Assembly (NCBI RefSeq): GCF_039539605.1
Contig: NZ_BAABDL010000145.1
Span: forward strand, 1 to 15,560
Source: Amphibacillus indicireducens
GTDB taxonomy: Bacteria; Bacillota; Bacilli; Bacillales; Amphibacillaceae
DNA: 15,560 nt
Reading direction: 5' to 3'
The notes under the pieces: model-generated
Databases searched by the model: none
What the model saw: only the letters and a program-made list of their open reading frames with translations
What the model was told of the DNA's origin: nothing
Program-made: the position numbers and the translations under genes
Part shown: positions 5,801 through 12,142 of the stretch, piece after piece
Position numbering within the stretch: the stretch's first letter is position 1
Layout of the letters: every line of letters begins with the position of its first letter

Positions 5801-7413
5801 CGGCTTTATTTTTGACCATTTTCAATATGCAGTTTCGCTTTAATTACAATAAAGTCATTTATTATTTCCAGAAGTTTCCCGTTTTAGGGAAGCACATTCC
5901 GGATAGTTTATATAAAGGCACCCAAGCTAAAAAGTCTTTATCGATTCTTTTGCTTGTTTTTACTGTACTTCAGAACCTGATAAAAAAAATTCTTTTTTTC
6001 AGCTTTTTATTTATGTTGAGCCATGCGATTCTTTCAGTCACTGATAGAACTTCTCTGACCCAACCGACTATTTTTATCAGTCTGCTTTTATTTAATGTCC
6101 TGATTTCTGGCACGGCAAGTAAAACACTTTTTATTAATACAGCAAGCCAACAGGATTTAGTAGCAATCAAATTATTTAGAATCCCGCCGAAAGCTTATTA
6201 TTTGGCACAGTTTATGTTTGAGTACATCCAGTATATTGTGTTCAATAGTCTCGTCGGTGGGGTGTTCTTCTACTTGCAAGACATCCCCGTTTGGTATGCT
6301 CCCCTGCTGTTTATTTGTGTAGCTGGCATCCGCTTATTTTCTCAAGCGACAGCCATACAATTTTACCGATGGGGCCTGAATCCAAAGAAAGAGTTTTGGA
6401 CATGGGTAATGATCCTGGCATCTGTAATTAGTTGGAGTGTGTCAGTTGTTATCATTCACTTTGATCTCTATCTTCCAGTGACTTTGATACCTTCTGTCTG
6501 GTTTATATTATTCAGTACACTTTTATTTGTTTTGGGTGTTTTGGGTTGGAAGCATGGCAATGTTCTAAATCCAATTGCTTATCAAGCACTAAGTTTTGAG
6601 ACATTAAAAACACATATGAATGCCGTTGAGACTATTAATGCAACGGGTGTCACTTTGGAAGAAACCGATTATAAAGGGATTCGAAATAAAGAAGCATTGG
6701 AAAGTAAAGTCGGCATCGACTATTTAAATGCCCACTTTTTTGAAAGAACCAGGCATCACCTTAAAAAGCATATTCGCAGGCGTTTCCTGTTTACTTTTTT
6801 TGGCGTCCTCGCTCTTCTCATTTTGTATGTTGTTGTCGGAGAGTCTATTCCAGACTCGCAAACCTTTCTCTATGGCATGAGCTTTATTAGCTTCATTGCT
6901 AGTCAATATTTCTATTACGGTGAAGAGTTTTCGAAGTTTTGTTTTTATAACCTCGACCGCAAGTTAATGAAGTACCGTTTTTACCGCAATCCGGACATTG
7001 TGATGGCATCGATTAAAATACGGTTCATCAAAGCATTGAAATTAAATACGCCTGTTTTGCTTGTGTTAATGAGCGCCACGACTCTATTGTTTGTCTTGTC
7101 AGAGACTATTGCCTTATGGGCCCTTTTACTCACCCTTGGCTTCCAAGTCTTACTGATGGTTTTTTTCAGCTTAAATTATCTGATTCTTTATTATCTGTTG
7201 CAGCCATATACGGAATCAATGAAAACCAAAAGTCCGGTGTATACAACGATTAACTCTGTTTTTCTCATCCTTTTTTTCGTTGTTATCTATTCGGACGTGG
7301 CCCTGTTACCGGTGATTGTCCCGATACTGGCTCTCTTTATGATGATTTACCTGCCGATTGGATTATTAGCCGTTTACAAACTGGCACCCACACAATTTAA
7401 ATTACGATTATGA
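5797..7413 (+). CDS. ABC transporter membrane protein (538 aa), substrate unknown
   Basis: Large integral membrane partner of the preceding ATPase. A basic/aromatic N-terminus (FRFNYNKVIYYFQKFPVLGK) precedes about ten to twelve hydrophobic segments. One group lies in residues 45-255 and another in 330-535, separated by a soluble stretch near 260-325 (VETINATGVTLEETDYKGIR region) with charged residues. This suggests two similar halves. I recognise no specific transporter family; an EcsB-like or other exporter role is possible. The ATG at 5797 overlaps the ATPase stop. No clear terminator follows the stop at 7413. Confidence 0.8.
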   Translation: MTALFLTIFNMQFRFNYNKVIYYFQKFPVLGKHIPDSLYKGTQAKKSLSILLLVFTVLQNLIKKILFFSFLFMLSHAILSVTDRTSLTQPTIFISLLLFNVLISGTASKTLFINTASQQDLVAIKLFRIPPKAYYLAQFMFEYIQYIVFNSLVGGVFFYLQDIPVWYAPLLFICVAGIRLFSQATAIQFYRWGLNPKKEFWTWVMILASVISWSVSVVIIHFDLYLPVTLIPSVWFILFSTLLFVLGVLGWKHGNVLNPIAYQALSFETLKTHMNAVETINATGVTLEETDYKGIRNKEALESKVGIDYLNAHFFERTRHHLKKHIRRRFLFTFFGVLALLILYVVVGESIPDSQTFLYGMSFISFIASQYFYYGEEFSKFCFYNLDRKLMKYRFYRNPDIVMASIKIRFIKALKLNTPVLLVLMSATTLLFVLSETIALWALLLTLGFQVLLMVFFSLNYLILYYLLQPYTESMKTKSPVYTTINSVFLILFFVVIYSDVALLPVIVPILALFMMIYLPIGLLAVYKLAPTQFKLRL

Positions 7414-7566
7414 GGTAATGCCAAAAGTTCTATGAAAAATCAGATTATTCCTGTTCGAAGGTATGATATTCCCAAATAGGATACTTTTTTAAATGACAAA
7501 GATGTTTTTTAAAAGTTTTCAAGCGGAATTAAGCGAAGAAAAGAATCTGAATTTTAAAAATGGATA
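7414..7566 (+). other. Spacer with the start of a broken small ORF
   Basis: A 153-bp stretch between the permease and the IS240-like element. It holds ATG at 7493 followed by TKMFFKSFQAELSEEKNLNF and KNG (24 codons), which ends on a TAA lying at the IS boundary (7565-7567). The codons look protein-like and may be the start of a gene cut by the IS. No good ribosome binding site was seen, so this is tentative. Confidence 0.35.
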
Positions 7567-9160
7567 ACACAAAAAGACCCTCCTGTTTTAGCTTTTTTAA
7601 ACAAGTTGGTTAAGGAAAGTAACCTTTATTCAGCTGAGGTGCTTTTAAGGAGACCATTCCCTAAGTTTAATAACCGAATCCATTTGTCAGGCATATTTTC
7701 AACACCGTCATGAACATAAGGTATCCGAACGGGAACTTTATTGTCTAATGCTTGATGAGGTCTTAAAAAATTGAAACAAGCCGTAAAACAGGCGATATGG
7801 GCTCGTGCACCGTTTTGTGATTTGAAACCGTGTGTTCCTCGATAATTCCCTTTGTATGTACGGTTTAATCGTTCGATTATTTGTTTAAGGGGACGGTATT
7901 CTTTTGAGACGTCGTCTTCGTTGGTTAATCCAATAACTTGTGTCACATCAAACTGAAAACCGTGTTGGGATAGATAATGTTGAGCTAATTTGTAAATGGG
8001 ATTACCATCAACGACGAGGTTCAGATCTTCTGGTACGCCTTCTAAGGCGTAATGAGACAGCACATCGTGAACAGCCCTTATCGCCAACTCGGTATTGCGC
8101 TTAGCTGATAAACGTTGGGATAAGATAATTTTCTTTTTAGCATCAAAGAAATAACAGATATAGTTCCACTTTCCTTTGACGCGTATATAAGTCTCATCTC
8201 CACAAATCTCATTTGATAGCTCGTAAGGATAATCTTGAGTGAGAGGTAAGAGTTGCGCACCTGCTGCTGAAGCATAGTTTAAGACCGTTTGGCGACTGAT
8301 CTTCACCCCGTGAAGGTCATAAAGTAAAGCGGCTACTTTTGGGGCTGGCAACCCATAGTTCACATGAAGCGTAAGGATTTCCCTTAATAATCGAGGAGAC
8401 GCATGAATCTTTGCTAAATCAACAGGCGCTTTGATTAATCCGTAGGATTTAATGTCTTCGAGATTTAAGTGAAAAGACCGGTAAATATAACGTAGCTTAA
8501 AATAATAAGGAGATGTTTCAAAAAGCTCTTTTTGCTTATCAGTTAAGTTAGTTCGCTCTTGCTGGTAGTAAGGGCAGAGATTGTTTCGACATTTATAGAT
8601 ATCAAATTCAGTCCGCTCTTTAATTTTATCCAGATGTTTTTCGCAATGTGGACAGAACAACTGAATGTCTTTAGAAAATCGATTCTTTTCATGAAATCGG
8701 GCATCACATACTTTGCACAAGTATTGCCCTTTATTCCCATTGTTTTTGTAGAGATAGTCATGTGGGGCTCCACACTTGGGACAACGAACAGACTCGGGCA
8801 CGGCAGTAGATGAGTTATGTCGGCGTACTTTTTTTATAGGTTTGCTAACATCTTCAGCTTCTTTTAAGAGGTCCTTGTAATTAAGGCGCTCAATTTCTAC
8901 AACATTAGGCGGATCATCGAGTGTCATTTTCTTATAATCAAGCTTGGTAATATCTGTTCCTTTACTCGGACGACCAGTGTCGTCCTCAAGCCAATTAATA
9001 TAATCACTTAATTTATTTATTAATTGGGCTTGCCACTTGATTTTTTCAATCAAATACATGATAATTTGAAGTAGATTAGGCATCTCTTTTCTCTCCTTTT
9101 AAATGGGTTTGCATGACTTCATTTTATCAAAAAAGGGGAGGGAGAGGTGCTTTTTTGTGC
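7567..9160 (-). mobile_element. IS240/IS6-like element with zinc-ribbon transposase
   Basis: The transposase gene is bracketed by imperfect inverted repeats. acacaaaaagaccctcc begins at 7567, and the reverse complement of the right edge (9160 leftwards) reads gcacaaaaaagcacctctcc. No target duplication is apparent: the flanks aaaatggata and aaaagattga do not match. The ends are therefore approximate. Coding-looking DNA on both sides suggests insertion into a gene. Confidence 0.6.
7626..9083 (-). CDS. DDE transposase, IS240-like core with N-terminal zinc ribbons (485 aa)
   Basis: The C-terminal half carries a DDE integrase-type fold: CGDETYIRVKGKWNYICY (D296), NLVVDGNPIY (D359) and IIERLNRTYKGNYR (E404). 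The spacing and the K/R residue after E fit the IS6/IS240 type. The N-terminal half is an extension absent from classical IS240 proteins (about 230 aa). It has CxxC pairs at C101/C104, C123/C126, C144/C147 and C165/C170, that is two zinc ribbons, and an HTH-like stretch near 240-270 (PAPKVAALLYDLHGVKISRQ). A leading coiled segment covers residues 1-35. ATG at 9083 has an AAAGGAGAG site upstream. The gene looks intact. The exact IS family name is uncertain. Confidence 0.85.
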   Translation of the reverse strand: MPNLLQIIMYLIEKIKWQAQLINKLSDYINWLEDDTGRPSKGTDITKLDYKKMTLDDPPNVVEIERLNYKDLLKEAEDVSKPIKKVRRHNSSTAVPESVRCPKCGAPHDYLYKNNGNKGQYLCKVCDARFHEKNRFSKDIQLFCPHCEKHLDKIKERTEFDIYKCRNNLCPYYQQERTNLTDKQKELFETSPYYFKLRYIYRSFHLNLEDIKSYGLIKAPVDLAKIHASPRLLREILTLHVNYGLPAPKVAALLYDLHGVKISRQTVLNYASAAGAQLLPLTQDYPYELSNEICGDETYIRVKGKWNYICYFFDAKKKIILSQRLSAKRNTELAIRAVHDVLSHYALEGVPEDLNLVVDGNPIYKLAQHYLSQHGFQFDVTQVIGLTNEDDVSKEYRPLKQIIERLNRTYKGNYRGTHGFKSQNGARAHIACFTACFNFLRPHQALDNKVPVRIPYVHDGVENMPDKWIRLLNLGNGLLKSTSAE

Positions 9161-9206
9161 AAAAGATTGATTTACAAGCAATAAACGAAGAAATTAACTA
9201 TAAAAT
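9161..9206 (+). pseudogene. 46-bp coding remnant trapped between two insertion sequences
   Basis: One frame reads KIDLQAINEEINYK up to the IS1182-type end, with good codon character and charged/hydrophobic alternation. Together with the scrap at 7493-7566 it may be what remains of a gene downstream of the ABC transporter, first cut by IS1182 at 9207 and by the IS240-like element at 7567-9160. It is too short to identify. Confidence 0.35.
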
Positions 9207-9275
9207 GGTTAGGGTGTCAAAACCTAACCGGTTTACTACTTTTCCTTGTTAACAGTGCGATTTTGCCCGCTCTTT

Positions 9276-9284
9276 TGGTATAAT
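9276..9284 (+). promoter_or_regulatory. Extended -10 promoter of the IS1182-type transposase
   Basis: TGGTATAAT, the same extended -10 form as at 5058. Transcription would start near 9291, between the in-frame ATG at 9297 (too close) and the preferred start at 9318. Confidence 0.6.
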
Positions 9285-9317
9285 AGACGTATCAAAATGC
9301 TGACGGAAGGTGCTATC

Positions 9318-10904
9318 ATGTCGTTTAAACCAAATAATAAAAACGAAATGGATTTATTTAATGATTCTTACATTCAGACTTCTGAACGAACAAAAAAATG
9401 GATAAAAAATTCATGGGCAGAACCCTTTGCCCAACTAATTTTTCCGGCTATCAATGAAAAGCGCTTTGAAATCCTTTATCACGAAGAGAATGGTCGTCCG
9501 AATACACCGATTAACTATATTCTAGGTGCACTTATTCTGAAAGAAATTCTTTCTTTGACGGATGAGGATTTAAAACTTCGTTGCCATACAGACATTGCGA
9601 TTCATCATGCCCTTCATTCAACCAGCTGGGATGACCAACCCGTTAGCGATCGAACGTTTAGTCGTTTCAGAGAACGGTGTTACCTGTATGAATTAGAAAC
9701 AGGCATTGATCTGATTCAAGCAGAAATGGAAGCTTTGTCCGATAAACTTATGGAGTATTTCGAAATCAACCCAACGAAAAAGCGAATGGACAGTCTAATG
9801 ATTGCTTCCAACACGCGAAATCTGTCTCGACTCGAATTACTTTATACGTGTATCGAAAGAGTCGTCCGTAAAATAGAAACACTATATCCCTCTTTTGAAT
9901 TGAGTGCGTACCAACAGTACCTCGATTCATATCATGAGAATGAGTTTATTTACCATAGTGATCAACCGTATGATGAAAAATTACAAGTCATCCTTTTGGA
10001 TGCTTTTGGATTGAAAGAAACATTTGAATCCACATTAAAAGAGGACACAGACTTTCATCTTCTTTGTCGTGTCATCAATGATCAAACAACAACAGATGAG
10101 GATGGGACTATTTCTCTAAAAAAGGGGAAAGAGATCAGTCCCACAAGTCTTCAAACACCGATTGAACCAGAGGCCACTTATCGTTATAAATCTGGGAAAC
10201 ATCACAAAGGTTATGTCGCAAATATTGTAGAAACGGTTGATGAAAATCTTTCCTTCATCACGCACTATTCTTTTGATGCGAATATACAAAGTGATGTTCA
10301 TTTTGCCTATGAAGCGATTGAAAAATTGGGTAAACAAGAAGAACCAACAGTTCTTGTATCTGATGGTGCCTATGATTCTGAAGACGCAAGAATCTTGGGT
10401 AAAACCAATGGGATTGATCTCGTAACTACCGAATTAAAAGGACGCTCACCGAATCCTGCTTACGCAGGCATTATCATCGATGAAGAAAAGAATATGGTCG
10501 AACTTCCCGATGGGTTAAAAGCCCAATCGGTTAGTTATTATGAGAAAACAGACATGTATCGAGCGGTCTTTGATAAAGCGGACTGTTCCTCAGCCTCAGA
10601 TAACCAAGAAGCCTATGGCATGATGAAAGAACAAAAGAAAACAAACGTCTTAATGATTTCACCAAGGATGATTCAGCGAGCCAATCAAGCAAAACAGATG
10701 AAGACGAAAGAATTCCTCAAATATACTTATTTTAGAAACGGAGTAGAAGGCATTCCTTCTGTTCTTCGACGCGCTTACGATATCGACCGAATTCCATTCA
10801 GGGGACGAGTGCGTAAAAAACACAGTCTTGGGATAAAAATAATGGCAATAAACGCTAAAAGAGCCATCAAACACCAACACAATCAGGAAAAAGTGATGGC
10901 ATAA
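9318..10904 (+). CDS. IS1182-family DDE transposase (528 aa)
   Basis: The N-terminal DUF772-like region (WAEPFAQLIFPAINEKRFEI, then NTPINYILGALILKEIL) is followed by a DDE core: D158 (RMDSLMIASNTRN), D349 (VLVSDGAYDS) and E477 (FRNGVEGIPSVLRRAYDIDR). This is the order and spacing of IS1182-type transposases. I prefer ATG 9318, with GGAAGGTG 6 nt upstream, over the in-frame ATG at 9297 and TTG at 9246, which lie at or before the predicted transcription start. The gene is uninterrupted and could still supply transposase for the whole 6-kb unit. Confidence 0.92.
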   Translation: MSFKPNNKNEMDLFNDSYIQTSERTKKWIKNSWAEPFAQLIFPAINEKRFEILYHEENGRPNTPINYILGALILKEILSLTDEDLKLRCHTDIAIHHALHSTSWDDQPVSDRTFSRFRERCYLYELETGIDLIQAEMEALSDKLMEYFEINPTKKRMDSLMIASNTRNLSRLELLYTCIERVVRKIETLYPSFELSAYQQYLDSYHENEFIYHSDQPYDEKLQVILLDAFGLKETFESTLKEDTDFHLLCRVINDQTTTDEDGTISLKKGKEISPTSLQTPIEPEATYRYKSGKHHKGYVANIVETVDENLSFITHYSFDANIQSDVHFAYEAIEKLGKQEEPTVLVSDGAYDSEDARILGKTNGIDLVTTELKGRSPNPAYAGIIIDEEKNMVELPDGLKAQSVSYYEKTDMYRAVFDKADCSSASDNQEAYGMMKEQKKTNVLMISPRMIQRANQAKQMKTKEFLKYTYFRNGVEGIPSVLRRAYDIDRIPFRGRVRKKHSLGIKIMAINAKRAIKHQHNQEKVMA

Positions 10905-10929
10905 AGAGGAGTCCCTCTTTTATTTTTTA
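10903..10929 (+). terminator. Intrinsic terminator of the IS1182-type transposase
   Basis: AAAGAGG-AGTC-CCTCTTT (10903-10920) begins at the stop codon and is followed by tattttttaa. Confidence 0.8.
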
Positions 10930-10973
10930 AAACTGTATACTTTTGAGCATTTCAAGTTGATTAAGTGCTTAAA

Positions 10974-10998
10974 ATTATGGGGTTTTGACACCATAATC
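10974..10998. repeat. Right IS1182-type end (copy C), hairpin-forming
   Basis: ATTATGG (10974-10980) and CCATAAT (10991-10997) are perfect arms around GGTTTTGACA. It forms the right boundary of both the IS1182 element and the 6-kb insertion. Confidence 0.75.
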
Positions 10999-11005
10999 AG
11001 AATAT
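10999..11005. repeat. Right 7-bp target repeat (AGAATAT)
   Basis: Exact copy of 4945-4951, directly abutting the right IS1182-type end. Confidence 0.85.
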
Positions 11006-11213
11006 ATTCAATCTCTGCCCGAAATGTGGATGGCCAGGTTTTAAGTTGATAAATAAAAAGGAAGGGTTACCTTGTAGCTGGTGTGGCCTCCCTACTAAAT
11101 TAGCACTGTCATATCACTACAATTGCAAAAAATGTGGATATACTGAAGAAAAATTATATCCAAATGGAGCAAAACAAGCAGATCCAGGAAACTGTCAATA
11201 TTGTAATCCATAA
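10999..11213 (+). pseudogene. DUF6671 gene, 3' part: zinc-ribbon C-terminus
   Basis: It begins with the right AGAATAT repeat. From AAT at 11001 the frame reads NIFNLCPKCGWPGFKLINKK, EGLPCSWCGLPTKLALS, YHYNCKKCGYTEEKLYPNGA and KQADPGNCQYCNP before TAA at 11211. Four CxxC pairs (CPKC, CSWC, CKKC, CQYC) make two zinc ribbons. It has no start codon or ribosome binding site of its own. Joined to codon 221 of the 5' part it gives a 291-residue protein, of a size I expect for the family. Confidence 0.88.
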
Positions 11214-11381
11214 ATTATTAAAAAATTAAAATTAAAATAAAAAAACTTGTTATATTACTGTAAAGAAGCACTTTATTCCCTCAAAAAACAGCTCGCTTTG
11301 TTTACATTCTTCCAGATTAAAGACTGTACTTTCCTGAAGTAATATGCTAAATTTTTGCATATTAAAAGGGGGAGTTTTTTT
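11214..11381. other. AT-rich spacer with a hairpin before the DUF6431-like gene
   Basis: AATATGC (11341-11347) and GCATATT (11357-11363) form a perfect 7-bp hairpin ending directly at the AAAAGGGGGAG ribosome binding site. Otherwise nothing recognisable; no terminator of DUF6671 is obvious. Confidence 0.4.
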
Positions 11382-11669
11382 ATGATCATTTTACACGACT
11401 TTAAAATTGAAATTGAAGAATACAATGCACGGGGAAAAAAGAATTGCTTTCCAATATTCGAACGTTGTCCTGGTTGCGACTGTATTTCACAAGGGAACTT
11501 ACATAGAAATGGATTTTATTTCCGGTATGGGTTAAAAGAAGACAAGGAATTTTATATTCCTATCTGTCGTTTAAGATGCTTGTCTTGTAAAGTGAGTATT
11601 TCGATTTTACCCAGTTTTCTTATCCCTTATTTCCAACATACATTACATATGATTATTACGCTGTTTTAG
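11382..11669 (+). pseudogene. DUF6431-like zinc-binding ORF, probably truncated (95 aa)
   Basis: ATG 11382 with an AAAAGGGGGAG site 7 nt upstream gives MIILHDFKIEIEEYNARGKK and then a zinc ribbon: CPGC (within FERCPGCDCISQGNLHRNGF) and CLSC (RLRCLSCKVSISILPSFLIP). This resembles the N-terminus of DUF6431 proteins that occur as accessory ORFs or transposase N-termini in insertion elements. The frame stops at 11669, about 20 bp before the likely end of an IS21-type element, so it looks cut short. The family call is from memory and moderately sure. Confidence 0.55.
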
Positions 11670-11689
11670 ACCCACCTATACGCTAGAAT

Positions 11690-11739
11690 GAGTCCTTCAA
11701 TATCCATTCCGAGTCCACTTGTTCGTTCTTAGAGTCCAC
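11690..11739. repeat. Three GAGTCC repeats at 21-bp spacing (IS21 end)
   Basis: GAGTCC at 11690-11695, 11711-11716 and 11732-11737. The last two extend to GAGTCCACT. Two helical turns apart, they are probable transposase (IstA) binding sites. Confidence 0.65.
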
Positions 11740-11741
11740 TA

Positions 11742-11770
11742 AATAGCCACGCTCGGTGAAAGCGTGGCTT
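11742..11770. terminator. Hairpin downstream of istB
   Basis: AGCCACGCT (11745-11753) pairs with AGCGTGGCT (11761-11769) around a CGGTGAA loop; perfect 9-bp stem 14 nt past the istB stop. No strong T run on the minus strand, so it may be a terminator or a transcript-stabilising hairpin. Confidence 0.5.
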
Positions 11771-11782
11771 GTGTGACAGGAT

Positions 11783-12028
11783 TTAGTTGGTACTTGCTTT
11801 AGCTAACTGTTCTCGCATATTTAATTGACCTGTATCAAACCATACGGCATTATGCACGATTCTATCCATGATGGCGTCCGCATGAACACCGCCTCCTAAT
11901 CTTTTATGCCAATCTGACTTTCTAAATTGTGTACAATAGATGGTGGAGCCGGAGTCGTAGCGACGTTCAATGATTTCGAAGAGAAATTTCAGGTCATCTT
12001 CTGATAAATCATCTAGTAGCCATTCATC
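11783..12028 (-). pseudogene. istB: istB (IS21 helper ATPase), C-terminal part
   Basis: On the minus strand the frame reads DEWLLDDLSEDDLKFLFEII, ERRYDSGSTIYCTQF, RKSDWHKRLGGGVHADAIMD, RIVHNAVWFDTGQL to TAA at 11783. This is the C-terminal AAA+ portion of IstB; DEW continues the Walker B VIDE motif found on the far side of the RIT element (15488-15560). The gene is therefore split inside Walker B and should be inactive. Confidence 0.85.
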
Positions 12029-12110
12029 TTATGGAAAGTAATTTATTATGCAAAGTCAGACGCTAATACAGTTGATTTCATACACTTTTTTTGTTTCTAA
12101 CTTTACATAA
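12022..12110 (+). repeat. Left terminal inverted repeat of the RIT element
   Basis: Pairs with 15380-15467. The outer 42 nt differ at two positions, then a diverged 35-nt stretch, then a perfect 12-nt block. The outermost ATTCATC is also istB sequence, so target and end overlap here. Confidence 0.8.
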
Positions 12111-12129
12111 ATATAGTATCCTAAATCCA

Positions 12130-12136
12130 AAAGGAG
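12130..12136 (+). promoter_or_regulatory. Ribosome binding site of the first RIT recombinase
   Basis: AAGGAGG, 6 nt before the ATG at 12143. A second in-frame ATG follows immediately at 12146 and could be used instead. Confidence 0.6.
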
Positions 12137-12142
12137 GAAGAG

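Larger units (their letters stand above)
4952..10998. mobile_element. 6,047-bp passenger-carrying IS1182-type insertion
   Basis: The outer ends are inverted repeats. GGTTAGGGTGTCAAAACC (4952-4969) matches the reverse complement of 10981-10998 (GATTATGGTGTCAAAACC) at 16 of 18 positions. The flanks are the perfect 7-bp repeats AGAATAT, and the host gene on the two sides rejoins in frame. The unit contains an orphan terminator, a two-gene ABC transporter, remnants of another gene, an IS240-like element and a complete IS1182-type element whose left end (9207-9229) copies the outer left end. The likely history is a decayed composite transposon or movement using a surrogate left end. Confidence 0.8.
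9207..10998 (+). mobile_element. IS1182-type insertion sequence (1,792 bp)
   Basis: A single transposase gene lies between a left end (GGTTAGGGTGTCAAAACC, 9207-9224) and a right end whose reverse complement differs at two of 18 positions. Each end can also fold on itself: left arms GGTTAGG/CCTAACC, right arms ATTATGG/CCATAAT, around a shared TGTCAAAA loop. No target repeat lies at 9200-9206 (ATAAAAT versus AGAATAT on the right), so this copy's left flank and right flank come from different insertion events. Confidence 0.8.
11689..12028 (-). mobile_element. IS21-type element, istB-proximal end
   Basis: It contains the last 81 codons of istB and a terminal region with three GAGTCC copies at 11690, 11711 and 11732, exactly 21 bp apart, like the multiple terminal repeats of IS21 elements. 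The outer end is placed at TG 11689 because IS21 ends start with TG/CA. The rest of the element continues beyond the right edge after a RIT insertion. Confidence 0.65.

Noticed and set aside
8559..8813. Plus-strand 84-codon frame opposite the IS240-like transposase
   Set aside because: It is antisense to the zinc-ribbon coding region, has no ribosome binding site and is a shadow of that gene.
9246..9317. A longer start for the IS1182-type transposase at TTG 9246 or ATG 9297
   Set aside because: Both lie upstream of or at the predicted transcription start; ATG 9318 has the proper ribosome binding site.
4952..10998. Antiphage or toxin-antitoxin cargo in the 6-kb unit
   Set aside because: The cargo genes are an ABC transporter and transposases; no nuclease, toxin or defence domain was visible.
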